DNA of 64,000 nucleotides from Burkholderia sp. IMCC1007 (GTDB lineage: Bacteria; Pseudomonadota; Gammaproteobacteria; Burkholderiales; Burkholderiaceae): contig NZ_JAPVQY010000006.1 in NCBI RefSeq assembly GCF_027257875.1, forward strand, positions 182,262-246,261, in the 5' to 3' direction. Made by a program: the position numbers and the translations under genes. The notes beneath the pieces are model-generated. The model was not told the origin of the DNA. It did not search any database and was given only the letters and a program-made list of their open reading frames with translations. Positions within the stretch are counted from its first letter, which is position 1. The number at the start of each line of letters is the position of its first letter. Below are positions 24,066 through 32,597 of the stretch, piece by piece.

Positions 24066-25145
24066 ATGAACAACCCAGCGAAACAGCGGGCCCAGAAAGC
24101 CCAGAAGGTCAATGTCACCGACGTCGCCAAGGCAGCGGGCGTGTCCGTCGCGACCGTGTCGCGCGCGTTCAACCTCCCTCATCTGGTCCGCGAAGAAGCA
24201 CGCGAGAAGGTCATCGCGATCGCACGAAAGATGGGCTACACGCCCAATCCGTCGGCCAAGGCGCTGCGACTGCAGAAGACGCACATCATCGGCGCGGTGA
24301 TCCCGACGCTCGATTATTCGTTCTTCGCGCGCCTCGTCGACGGCTTCGAGGAGCGCATCACCGCGGCCGGCTACAGCGTGTTCGTGCTGACGACCGGCTT
24401 CGACAATACGCGGATGTTCGACAAGGTTCGCGCGCTCGTCGAGCGCGGCGCGGAAGCGCTGCTGATCGTGGGCCGCATCGACGATCCGGCGCTTCGCGCG
24501 TATTTGCTCGAAAAGCAGATTCCGTGCGTGACGACCTATTCGTATACGAATGACGAGCACTTCCCGTCGATCGGCTTCGACAACTACGGCGCCACGAAGC
24601 AGATGGTCGAGTTCCTGATCCGGCTCGGCCATCGGCGCATGGTGATGATCGCCGGCCCGGTTCACGGCAACGACAGGCAGCAATCGCGTATCCAGGCATT
24701 CGAGGAAACGTTGGCCGCCCACGGCATCGCCGACGGCTGCCACGTCATCGAGAAAAGTTACGGCTCGGCGGTGTTCCGCGGCGCCGAGGCGATGCGCCAG
24801 ATTGCCGGCGAGTTTCCGGAAACGACCGCCGTCGTCTGCAACAGCGATACGTTCGCGCTGAGCGCGATCGCCGAATGTCGCCGCATGGGCATACGCGTGC
24901 CGGAGGATCTGTCGATTTCCGGATTCGACAACGACGATTACGCGACCGTGTTCACGCCCGCCCTCACGACGATTTCGGTTCCCGCACGGGAGATGGGCGA
25001 GCATTCGGCGCAGGCGCTGATCAGCGCACTCGCCGACCAACGCAGGATCATGCCGGTTCGCCTCGAAACCAATTTGGTCGTGCGGGAGTCGACGAGCACG
25101 GCGCGCCGCGAAGTCGCCGACACGCCGACGGCCCACACCAGCTAG
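24066..25145 (+). CDS. LacI family transcriptional regulator
   Basis: A 359-residue LacI/GalR repressor. The helix-turn-helix is at about residues 17-37 (VTDVAKAAGVSVATVSRAFN) with the hinge helix PNPSAKALRL, followed by a periplasmic-binding-like effector domain from about residue 75 (IIGAVIPTLDYSFFARL). The ATG at 24066 is used because it precedes the conserved part directly; the longer open frame upstream is unsupported. Seven copies of a palindrome with the TGTAANCGNTTACA form favoured by this family surround the gene, so it probably represses the GMC, racemase/aldehyde dehydrogenase, permease, aspartate dehydrogenase and aspartase units until a substrate-derived inducer binds. Confidence 0.93.
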   Translation: MNNPAKQRAQKAQKVNVTDVAKAAGVSVATVSRAFNLPHLVREEAREKVIAIARKMGYTPNPSAKALRLQKTHIIGAVIPTLDYSFFARLVDGFEERITAAGYSVFVLTTGFDNTRMFDKVRALVERGAEALLIVGRIDDPALRAYLLEKQIPCVTTYSYTNDEHFPSIGFDNYGATKQMVEFLIRLGHRRMVMIAGPVHGNDRQQSRIQAFEETLAAHGIADGCHVIEKSYGSAVFRGAEAMRQIAGEFPETTAVVCNSDTFALSAIAECRRMGIRVPEDLSISGFDNDDYATVFTPALTTISVPAREMGEHSAQALISALADQRRIMPVRLETNLVVRESTSTARREVADTPTAHTS

Positions 25146-25347
25146 AACCGGCCGCGCGCGACGCTGCTGCCGGCCGCGGCGTCCGTCAACGTGCATCGCG
25201 CGCACCACGATGCAGCGGCACGCATCGAATTGCTGCATGCGCCACCAGGCAGACAAACCCACTCCCCCCCTTCCGGCCGCCCGACACCCGCTCTGCGGTG
25301 CACATCACGCGCACAGACCCGTCCCGGCACAGTTTCTGCTTAGATTG

Positions 25348-25363
25348 CTGTAATCCTTTACTT
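25348..25363. promoter_or_regulatory. LacI-type operator CTGTAATCCTTTACTT (site D)
   Basis: The core TGTAATCCTTTAC matches sites A-C. It is the upstream one of two sites before the NCS1 permease. Confidence 0.65.
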
Positions 25364-25444
25364 TTAGACGCGGTGAAGCTCCATCCGACGGCGTCAATCC
25401 GGTCGCTCCACAAAGGTGCCGAGACGCTCACATGCCAGCACTGC

Positions 25445-25466
25445 CAAGGTTTCGTGAAATACCTTG
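25445..25466. repeat. Inverted repeat CAAGGT-N10-ACCTTG
   Basis: Six-base arms around a ten-base centre that itself contains TTTC and GAAA in inverted order. It lies between LacI-type sites D and E and could form a hairpin in RNA or bind a second regulator. Confidence 0.35.
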
Positions 25467-25502
25467 CGGTGTGAAATAGGGAAGACCCGCATTGATCCGA
25501 AA

Positions 25503-25518
25503 ATGTAAAGGATTACAT
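25503..25518. promoter_or_regulatory. LacI-type operator ATGTAAAGGATTACAT (site E)
   Basis: Arms ATGTAA/TTACAT are perfect around AGGA, the reverse complement form of site A. It is 123 bases upstream of the NCS1 permease start. Confidence 0.75.
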
Positions 25519-25640
25519 TAGCAACCAAAGCGCCGACTAGATCGACGGCCCGGCCGGATGTCATCGACGCGCCACATGCCCGGGAAACAGGACCACCGGT
25601 CCGGTTTCTACGGAGCTACCTTTACCCCCGTGAGGAAGCG

Positions 25641-27020
25641 ATGGATATCGAAAACAGAAGCATTGAGTTCATTCCGGAGAATGAACGCTATGGGAAACCG
25701 AGTCGGCTCTTTACGATCTGGTTCAGCGCCAACATGCAGGTCACCACGCTGGTGGTCGGCACGCTTGGCGTCGCAGCCGGCCTGAGCGTGTTCTGGACCA
25801 TCATCGGCCTGATCCTCGGCAACCTCATCGGCACCGTCTTCATGGCCGGCCACTCGGCACAGGGCCCGCACCTGGGCATTCCGCAGATGATCCAGAGCCG
25901 CGCCCAGTTCGGCGTACTTGGCGCCGGGATCCCGCTGTTCATCGTCGTCGTGTCGTACGTGCTGTTCACGGCCGCCAACGGGGTCGTGATGCGCGACTCG
26001 ATCAAGGCGATCTACCCGATGAGCGACAACGAAGCCATCATCCTGTTCGGAGTGCTGACGCTGATCATCAGCTATATCGGCTACGAGCTGATCCACCGGA
26101 TGGGCGCGTACATGTCGGCCCTGTCGGGGCTGATTTTCGCGGCCGCCGCGTTCCTCGTGTACCAGCATCCGCTGCCGCCGCACGCCGCGGCGGCCGCCGC
26201 GAACCACGGCTACATCAATAGCGCGTTCATGCTGGTGGTTGCGCAGGCCGCGTCGTGGACGCTTGGTTTCGGTCCGTATGTCGCCGACTACTCGCGCTAT
26301 CTGCCGAAGGACATCTCGACGAAACAGACGTTCTGGTACAGCTACATCGGCAACGCGCTCGGCTCGACGCTCGTGATGATTCTCGGCGCGGTGCTCGCCG
26401 CCGGCATCGCCGACGTGACGAAGGATCCGGGCACAGGTCTCGCCGGCCTATTCGGCGGCTGGGGGCGCCCCGCGCTCGTGATCATCGTGCTGGGTGTGCT
26501 CGAGATCAACGTGCTGAACCTGTACAGCGCATACATGTCGACCACGACGATCTTCACCGGTTTCAAGGGCATGGCGCGCGTCAGCAAGTCGATGAAGTTC
26601 GTGATCATGGCGCTCATCGCCGTCGTTGCAACGGCCATCGCGATCGGCACGCAGTACAAATTCAACGACTACTTCTCGGACATCCTCGTCGCGCAGATCT
26701 ACGTGCTGGTGCCGTGGAGCTCGATCAACCTCGTCGACTACTACCTGATCCGCAAAGGTCAGTACAGCGTGGCCGACATGTACGACGAGGACGGCATCTA
26801 CGGCAAATACAACATCAGCACGCTCGTCATCTTCATCGTCGCGGTCGCCGTACAAGTGCCGTTCATGGACATGTCGTTCTATCACAGCTACTTTGCCCGC
26901 GTCATCGGTGCGGACGTCAGCTGGATCCCGAGCCTGCTCGTTCCCGGTGCGCTCTACTACTTCGTCAACCGCAATCGCGGATTGTCGATGCTGCCGAGCC
27001 GCGCATCGGTCGTGCAGTAA
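25641..27020 (+). CDS. NCS1 family nucleobase/cation symporter-type permease
   Basis: A 459-residue inner-membrane transporter with about 12 hydrophobic segments, of the purine-cytosine permease (NCS1) family, whose members take up cytosine, uracil, allantoin, hydantoins or pyridoxine-like compounds. The SQFGVLG-type motif appears as RAQFGVLGAGIP (about 87-98) and WTLGFGPYVADYSRYLP marks TM6. The start has GAGGAAG 3-8 bases upstream. Two LacI-type operators precede it, so it is probably the importer for the regulon's substrate. An N-heterocycle or cyclic amino compound would fit both this family and the racemase-family enzymes. Confidence 0.92.
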   Translation: MDIENRSIEFIPENERYGKPSRLFTIWFSANMQVTTLVVGTLGVAAGLSVFWTIIGLILGNLIGTVFMAGHSAQGPHLGIPQMIQSRAQFGVLGAGIPLFIVVVSYVLFTAANGVVMRDSIKAIYPMSDNEAIILFGVLTLIISYIGYELIHRMGAYMSALSGLIFAAAAFLVYQHPLPPHAAAAAANHGYINSAFMLVVAQAASWTLGFGPYVADYSRYLPKDISTKQTFWYSYIGNALGSTLVMILGAVLAAGIADVTKDPGTGLAGLFGGWGRPALVIIVLGVLEINVLNLYSAYMSTTTIFTGFKGMARVSKSMKFVIMALIAVVATAIAIGTQYKFNDYFSDILVAQIYVLVPWSSINLVDYYLIRKGQYSVADMYDEDGIYGKYNISTLVIFIVAVAVQVPFMDMSFYHSYFARVIGADVSWIPSLLVPGALYYFVNRNRGLSMLPSRASVVQ

Positions 27021-27147
27021 CGGGCCACCACGCACGGTCGCACTGAATCGGGACGCGCTGCCGCGCGTCCCCTTCCTCCACAACGTATTGCAGCGATTCA
27101 CCAGCAGGCTCCCGCTTCATGCACGGTGTTCTTTCGCGACCGTCATT

Positions 27148-27167
27148 AGGTATACGAATTAATACCT
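27148..27167. promoter_or_regulatory. Dyad AGGTAT-N8-ATACCT upstream of the porin
   Basis: A perfect 6-base inverted repeat 40 bases before the porin start, in a locally AT-rich stretch that could also supply promoter elements. It differs from the LacI-type sites, so the porin may answer to another regulator. Confidence 0.4.
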
Positions 27168-27207
27168 GCCAATCGGAGCCTGCGAATCCCGACGACAACA
27201 CCAGAAC

Positions 27208-28347
27208 ATGAGTAAGACAATGAACAAGATCCATTTGATCGCGGCCGCGGCACTGTGCGCGCTTTCCGCTGCAGCCAGCGCGCAGAGCGCCGTTACGCTT
27301 TACGGCATCGTCGATACGGGCGTCGCCTATGTGCACAACAGCGGCGGCCAGCATTCTCAATGGAAGATGTCGTCGGGCAACCTGTCCGGCAGCCAGTGGG
27401 GCCTCAAGGGCACGGAAGACCTCGGCGGCGGCCTGAGCGCCGTTTTCACGCTCGAGAACGGTTTCGACGTCGGCTCGGGCCAGCTCCAGCAGAACAACCG
27501 GATGTTCGGCCGGCAGGCGTTCGTCGGGCTGACAAGCACGCAGTTCGGCTCGGTGACGCTCGGCCGCCAGTACGATCCGGTCAGCGACCTGCTGCAGCCG
27601 TACACGGCCGATGCGTACAGCGGCTTCTTCGCGACGCCCGGCGATGTCGACAACTACGACAGCAGCGTTCGCTTCAACAACGCGGTGAAATGGACGAGCC
27701 CCGTGTGGGGCGGATTGACGTTGTCGGCAATGTACGGGTTCGGTGGCGTCGCGGGCTCCGTCGGCTCCGGGCAAACCTATTCGGGCGCGGTCAGCTACAG
27801 CCAGGGTCCGCTGTCGCTCGGCGCCGGTTACCTGCACGTCGACAACGGCAACGCGGCGGCTTCGACGCGCGGCGTCTCGTCAGCCGATACGTTCTTCAAC
27901 AGCTCGGTGAACGCGGCGTATGCATCGGCCCGCTCGGTCAGCATCGCGCGCGCCGGCGGACAATATGCGATCGGGCCGGTGACCGTCGGTGCGGCCTACA
28001 GCTTCTCCGAGTATTCGCCGGATGCATCCTCGACCTTCAGCCGCTCCGAGAAATATCACAACGGCTCGGTGTTCGCGAACTGGCAGGTGTCGCCGGTCTT
28101 TGTCGCGGCCGCCGGCTACAACTACACGAAGTCGAACGGCGATTCGTCCGCGAAGTATCATCAGGTCAACCTGGGCATCGACTACCTGCTGAGCAAGCGC
28201 ACGGACGTCTACGCGACGGTCGGCTATACCCATGCGAGCGGGCAGAACGGGCTGGGCGCCGCGCAGGCCGTGATCGGCTCGTTCGATATCGATGCAGGCG
28301 CCAGTTCGCAGGTGATCGGCATCGTCGGGATGCGTCACAAGTTCTGA
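27208..28347 (+). CDS. Gram-negative (OmpC-type) porin
   Basis: A 379-residue outer-membrane porin of the betaproteobacterial family. The signal peptide runs to about residue 26 (ALCALSAAASA) and the mature protein starts QSAVTLYGIVDTGVAYV, the classic porin-4 start. The sequence ends in a phenylalanine (GMRHKF), as needed for outer-membrane insertion, and is rich in alternating beta strands. A second in-frame ATG at 27220 (MNKIHL) is an equally good start. Lying between the NCS1 permease and an ABC binding protein, it probably lets the substrate cross the outer membrane. Confidence 0.94.
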   Translation: MSKTMNKIHLIAAAALCALSAAASAQSAVTLYGIVDTGVAYVHNSGGQHSQWKMSSGNLSGSQWGLKGTEDLGGGLSAVFTLENGFDVGSGQLQQNNRMFGRQAFVGLTSTQFGSVTLGRQYDPVSDLLQPYTADAYSGFFATPGDVDNYDSSVRFNNAVKWTSPVWGGLTLSAMYGFGGVAGSVGSGQTYSGAVSYSQGPLSLGAGYLHVDNGNAAASTRGVSSADTFFNSSVNAAYASARSVSIARAGGQYAIGPVTVGAAYSFSEYSPDASSTFSRSEKYHNGSVFANWQVSPVFVAAAGYNYTKSNGDSSAKYHQVNLGIDYLLSKRTDVYATVGYTHASGQNGLGAAQAVIGSFDIDAGASSQVIGIVGMRHKF

Positions 28348-28450
28348 TCGCCGCCGCGAATGCGGCTGCCGGCCCCAGGAGTGCGTCCGGGCACGCGGCG
28401 GCCGCGTTCGCTCCGGCACACCGCCCATGAACCAGACTCGCAGGAACGAC

Positions 28451-29599
28451 ATGAACCGAATCGTGGCCATGTACGTGGCACTGACCACTACCGCGTGCGT
28501 CACCGCCCCCGCGCACGCGCAGGATCCGGGCGCCGCGGCAACCGTCGTGAAGCTCGGCTTCGCGTCGCCGCTCACCGGTGCGCAGGCGCATCTCGGCAAG
28601 GACAATGAAAACGGCGCCCGCCTCGCCGTCGAAGAGATCAATGCGAAGGGGTTCAAGGTCGGCGGCAAGCCGGTTCGCCTCGAACTCGTGGCGCAAGACG
28701 ATGCCGGCGATCCTCGCACCGGCACGGTGGTCGCGCAGCAGCTCGTCGATCTCGGCGTCGTCGCGGTGGTCGGGCACATGAACTCCGGCGTCGCGATCCC
28801 CGCGTCGCGCGTGTACAGCAACGCGCAGATCGCGCTGTTGTCGAGCGCGTCGAATCCCGCGTACACCACGCAGGGTTACAAAACGTCCTTTCGATTGACG
28901 GCGACCGATGCGAGCCAGGGGCCGGCGCTCGCGCAGTATGCAGCCGGGCGTCTGCATGCGCGACGCGTCGTCGTCGTGGACGACGCGAGCGCGTTCGGGC
29001 AGGGCCTCGCCGACGAGTTCGCGAAGAAGGCGCAGGCGCTCGGCCTGCAGATCGTGAGCCACGAGACCGTCAGCGACAAGTCGATCGACTTTCGCGCGGT
29101 GCTGACCCGCATCAAGTCGGAGCGTGCCGACGCGATCATGTTCGGCGGCATGGACGCGACGGCCGGCCCGCTTGCGAAGCAGGCGCGCACGCTCGGCCTC
29201 GCGCTGCCGATTCTCGGCGGCGACGGCATCTGTACGCCGACGATGATCAGTCTGGCCGACAAGGCCGCGGAAAATATCGTGTGCTCGAGTGTCGGCACGC
29301 CGCTCGACAAGCTGCCGCGCGGCGCCGCGTTCGAACAGGCGTACGAAGCGCGATACGGCACGCCGGTGAAGTTTCTCGCGCCGTTCTTTTACGATGCGGT
29401 CTACCTGGTCGCCGACGCGATGCGGCGCAGCGGGTCCACCGACCACGCCGCCGTGCTCGCCGCGTTGCCGAAAGCCGACTATGTCGGCGTGACCGGACGG
29501 TTCGCCTATACCGATCGCGGCGACATCAAGGATCCGGTGGTCACGCTCTATACGGTCAAGGGCGGGAAACTCGTTGCGGCCGAAACCGTTCACATGTGA
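28451..29599 (+). CDS. ABC transporter substrate-binding protein (branched-chain amino acid type)
   Basis: A 382-residue periplasmic binding protein of the LivJ/LivK family. A signal peptide ends near AHAQ (about residue 24), and the mature part has the LTGAQAHLGKDNENGARLAVEEIN start region and the VVVDDASAFGQGLADEF segment. The ATG at 28451 has AGGA upstream. No permease or ATPase gene for a Liv-type transporter is in the window, so it is an orphan: it may work with a transporter elsewhere or with a sensor. It is 103 bases after the porin in the same direction. Confidence 0.93.
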   Translation: MNRIVAMYVALTTTACVTAPAHAQDPGAAATVVKLGFASPLTGAQAHLGKDNENGARLAVEEINAKGFKVGGKPVRLELVAQDDAGDPRTGTVVAQQLVDLGVVAVVGHMNSGVAIPASRVYSNAQIALLSSASNPAYTTQGYKTSFRLTATDASQGPALAQYAAGRLHARRVVVVDDASAFGQGLADEFAKKAQALGLQIVSHETVSDKSIDFRAVLTRIKSERADAIMFGGMDATAGPLAKQARTLGLALPILGGDGICTPTMISLADKAAENIVCSSVGTPLDKLPRGAAFEQAYEARYGTPVKFLAPFFYDAVYLVADAMRRSGSTDHAAVLAALPKADYVGVTGRFAYTDRGDIKDPVVTLYTVKGGKLVAAETVHM

Positions 29600-29654
29600 T
29601 CGACGCCGCGCCGATGGTGCGGCGCGGTGCCGGCCGCGGCTACGGTCGCGCCGC

Positions 29655-30824
29655 TCAGCGCGCCACTTTCAACCCGGCAATGCCGGCCGCCAGCAACAGC
29701 GCGGCAAGCAATGCGAACGACGTGGCCAGCCCCAGCGCATGCGCGAAAAATCCGACCGCCGCGGGGCCCGCGAGGTTGCCGCCGTATCCGAGCGTCGTCA
29801 GCGCGGTGATCGCCGCGGACGGTTCCATCGCGCGCTGGCGGCCGGCCGCCGCGAACAGCAGCGGCACGATGTTCGCGCAACCGATGCCGGTGAGCCCGAA
29901 ACCGACGATCGCGCCGACACCCGACGGTGCGGCGATTGCGACCGCGAGCCCCAATGCGCCGAGCATCCCGCCCGCCACGATCATCATTTGCGCGCCGAGC
30001 CGGTGAGCGAGCCCGTCGCCGAGCAGCCGGCCGCTCGTCATCGCGATCGCGAACACCGTGTAGCCGAATCCCGCGCGGACCTGCTCGTACTGCTTGACCG
30101 TCGTGAGGAACAGCGCGCTCCAGTCGAGCATCGCGCCTTCCACGAGGAACACGCAGAGCGCAATCGCGCCCATCACGACGACGATTCCCTGCGGCAACAC
30201 GAAATGCACGCCGCTGCCGCCGCCGGCGTCTGCGCGCAGACGCCGGCCGTAGAACGCGATCAGCGTGACCGCGATCGCCGACACGGCGAGCGACACCGCG
30301 AGCGGTGGTGCGCCCGCCGACAGCAGCGCGCCGCCGGCCAGCGAGCCCGCGATGCCGCCGACGCTGAACAGGCCGTGAAAGCCCGACATCAACCGCCGCC
30401 GCGTTTCGCGTTCGACCAGCATCGCGTGAATGTTCATCGTGACGTCGACGATGCCCATGCCCGCCCCGAACAGCAGCAACGCCGCCGCCATCGTGCCCAT
30501 CGTCGACATCAGCGCGAGCAACGGCAACGCGACGGCGATCATCGCCGTGCCCGCGCCGATCATGCGCCGGCAACCGAAGCGCGCGACCAGCCGCTGGCAC
30601 AACGGCATGCATCCGATCGATCCGATCCCGAGACACAGCAGCAGGAACCCGAGCTTCGCGTCGTCCACGCCGAGCCGCTCCTTCGCATACGGCACGAGCG
30701 GCGCCCATGCGGCGACGCTCATGCCGGCAACGAAGAATGCGGCGCGCGTCGCCGCGATGCCGTTCCCGACGGCCGGCTCCCGGTCAGCCGTGCCGCCCCG
30801 CTCGGCGTCGCTCGCGCTATACAA
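29655..30824 (-). CDS. MFS transporter
   Basis: A 389-residue inner-membrane carrier, rich in Gly/Ala with about 12 hydrophobic segments; the N-terminal helix FFVAGMSVAAWAPLVPYAKERL resembles the YbjJ/fucose-permease-like group. I chose a TTG at 30824 because CGGAGG lies 7 bases upstream, which makes an 8-base overlap with the end of the glycosyltransferase; the open frame runs upstream to 30875 inside that gene. It is probably translationally coupled to it. Substrate unknown. Confidence 0.85.
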   Translation of the reverse strand: MYSASDAERGGTADREPAVGNGIAATRAAFFVAGMSVAAWAPLVPYAKERLGVDDAKLGFLLLCLGIGSIGCMPLCQRLVARFGCRRMIGAGTAMIAVALPLLALMSTMGTMAAALLLFGAGMGIVDVTMNIHAMLVERETRRRLMSGFHGLFSVGGIAGSLAGGALLSAGAPPLAVSLAVSAIAVTLIAFYGRRLRADAGGGSGVHFVLPQGIVVVMGAIALCVFLVEGAMLDWSALFLTTVKQYEQVRAGFGYTVFAIAMTSGRLLGDGLAHRLGAQMMIVAGGMLGALGLAVAIAAPSGVGAIVGFGLTGIGCANIVPLLFAAAGRQRAMEPSAAITALTTLGYGGNLAGPAAVGFFAHALGLATSFALLAALLLAAGIAGLKVAR

Positions 30825-31869
30825 GATGCACCTCCGGAATGCGCGCGCCGATGATCTCGCGATACACACCGACATAATCGCGCGCCATCCGTCGCGCGTC
30901 GAAGCGCCGCTCGAATACCCGTCGAATGGCGCTGCGCGATAGCGACTTCGACCGCTCGACGGCGTCGACCGCCTGCGCGACGGTGTCGACGACGTAGCCC
31001 GTCAACCCATCGTCGATCACTTCGGGCACCGAACCGCGGCGGAACGCGATCGTCGGTGTCCCGCACGCCATCGCCTCGATCATCACCAGCCCGAACGGCT
31101 CGGGCCAGTCGATCGGCAACAGCAGCGCGCGGGCATTGGACAGGAACGCGGGCTTCTGCAGCTCGTTGATCTCGCCGATGAACTCGACGTTCGCCTGCTG
31201 CAGCAACGGCGCGATCTCGCGCTCGAAGTAAGCGACGTCGGCCTTGTCGACTTTCGCCGCGATCTTCAGCGGCAAGCCGGCTTCCGTTGCAATGCGGATC
31301 GCCGCGTCGACGCCCTTCTCCGGACAGATGCGCCCGAGGAACGCGAGATAGTCGCCATCCCCGGCGCCCTGCGGTGTCAGCAGCCCGTTCGGCAGCCCGT
31401 GCTGGACGGTTGCGGCCCATCCGGCGTGCGGCATCGGCACACGCTGCGCGTCGGAGATGGACACGAGCGGCGTGTCGGGATGTTGCGCGAACACCGGATG
31501 GATTTCGGGTAGATCGAGTCGGCCATGCAACGTCGTCACGAACGGCACGTCGAGTACGCCGAACAGCGAAAACGGCAGATAGTCGAGGTGGAAATGGAGG
31601 ATGTCGAACGCGTGCGCGACGGCCCTCACCTGCTCCAGCATCAGGAAATGCGGTGCGATCGGATCGCGGATCGTCGGGTCGAGACGGAGCGCCGTGGGCC
31701 AGCACGCGCGCAGCGTCCCGTTCGTGATCGAGTCGCCGCTCGCAAACAGCGTCACGTCGTGGCCGAGCTGCACGAGTGCATCGGTCAGGTAGGACACGAC
31801 GCGTTCGGTGCCGCCGTAGAGCTTCGGCGGCACGGCTTCATGAAGGGGGGCGATCTGTGCAATTCGCAT
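30817..31869 (-). CDS. Glycosyltransferase family 4 protein
   Basis: A 350-residue GT-B fold glycosyltransferase. The N-terminal acceptor domain has PLYGGTERVV-type sequence (KLYGGTERVVSYLTDAL at about 17-33), and the C-terminal nucleotide-sugar domain has the GT4 pattern EPFGLVMIEAMACGTPTIAF (about 257-276) with the two glutamates. No membrane segment is seen. It would move a sugar from a nucleotide donor to an unknown acceptor. Its linkage to the following MFS gene (overlap) suggests a small unit unrelated to the surrounding LacI regulon. A strong terminator just upstream isolates it from the NIPSNAP operon. Confidence 0.92.
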   Translation of the reverse strand: MRIAQIAPLHEAVPPKLYGGTERVVSYLTDALVQLGHDVTLFASGDSITNGTLRACWPTALRLDPTIRDPIAPHFLMLEQVRAVAHAFDILHFHLDYLPFSLFGVLDVPFVTTLHGRLDLPEIHPVFAQHPDTPLVSISDAQRVPMPHAGWAATVQHGLPNGLLTPQGAGDGDYLAFLGRICPEKGVDAAIRIATEAGLPLKIAAKVDKADVAYFEREIAPLLQQANVEFIGEINELQKPAFLSNARALLLPIDWPEPFGLVMIEAMACGTPTIAFRRGSVPEVIDDGLTGYVVDTVAQAVDAVERSKSLSRSAIRRVFERRFDARRMARDYVGVYREIIGARIPEVHLV

Positions 31870-31894
31870 GATGATGGCGAAATTCCGGTTCAAT

Positions 31895-31925
31895 AAAAAA
31901 GGCGCAGCGGCATGGCGGCTGCGCC
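31895..31925 (-). terminator. Rho-independent terminator of the cupin-to-NIPSNAP operon
   Basis: On the minus strand, GGCGCAGC pairs with GCTGCGCC around a 9-base loop and is followed by TTTTTTATTG. It lies 73 bases after the NIPSNAP stop (31998) and directly before the glycosyltransferase start at 31869. Stem plus T-tract make this the clearest intrinsic terminator in the window. Confidence 0.85.
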
Positions 31926-31997
31926 AAGGAGGCTGAATGCCTCACGCGTGAATGGCTTTCCCCGGCGCCATTCGTCTGGAGATGCCGGCGATGCCGG

Positions 31998-32582
31998 TCA
32001 AGCGAGCAGCGGCCGATAGGGGCCGGCGTCGAGCGCGCTCGCGGTTGCGCGCAACACGCCGAGTTCGGCGAGCGCCGCACGGTCGGCCAGCGGCGCCGCG
32101 CTGCGGTTCAGCAGATACACGGCGTTCGGATCGGGAAATTCCGCCCCCCAAACGCCGTCCGCATCGGCATGCGTTCGCGCGAGCGCGGCAGCCACCTGCG
32201 CGGCGCGGCCGAGCTTGCAGCGCAGCGTATGCAGCACGCGCGCCCCGTGCTCGACGGAACCTGTGCCGTCTCCCGCAACGACGCCGGCGACCGGATTCAG
32301 TATCGTGATCGACTGCGACGACACGTGCGCCACCGCGCCGGGCAGGAACGCGCCGGTCCACTCAGGCACGCGGCCGAGCGCGGCGCGCTTCTCCGCGCGC
32401 TCCGCCAGCGACGCATACGACCACACGTGCAGGAAGCGGATCGTGCCTTCGTCGATCACCCAGTTGCCGACGAGCCGCCCGTAGTCGTTGCCGCGGATCG
32501 GCATGCCGACGTCCCGGAACAACGCGAAATAGCCGGGCGCCTGATCGCGTTCGATCACATACTCGCGTAGCTCATGAATCAT
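31998..32582 (-). CDS. NIPSNAP family protein
   Basis: A 194-residue protein made of two ferredoxin-like (dimeric alpha-beta barrel) halves; the first starts MIHELREYVIERDQAPGYFALFRD with the HELR.Y pattern of NIPSNAP proteins and has FLHVWSYASLAERAEKRAAL, and the second starts near VEHGARVLHTLRCKLG. Members in bacterial operons are often unassigned; some act as small-molecule monooxygenase-like or binding domains. It is last in the minus operon cupin, hydrolase, aspartate dehydrogenase, SDR, NIPSNAP, 15 bases after the SDR stop. Function in the pathway is unknown. Confidence 0.85.
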   Translation of the reverse strand: MIHELREYVIERDQAPGYFALFRDVGMPIRGNDYGRLVGNWVIDEGTIRFLHVWSYASLAERAEKRAALGRVPEWTGAFLPGAVAHVSSQSITILNPVAGVVAGDGTGSVEHGARVLHTLRCKLGRAAQVAAALARTHADADGVWGAEFPDPNAVYLLNRSAAPLADRAALAELGVLRATASALDAGPYRPLLA

Positions 32583-32597
32583 CCGTGCCCCCGAGGA

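Larger units (their letters stand above)
25146..25640. promoter_or_regulatory. Promoter region of the NCS1 permease with two LacI-type sites
   Basis: A 495-base region between the regulator and the permease. It carries operators at 25348-25363 and 25503-25518, 140 bases apart centre to centre is not exact but about 155, a distance that could allow repressor looping. Between them is a CAAGGT-N10-ACCTTG inverted repeat. No gene is supported here. Confidence 0.6.
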
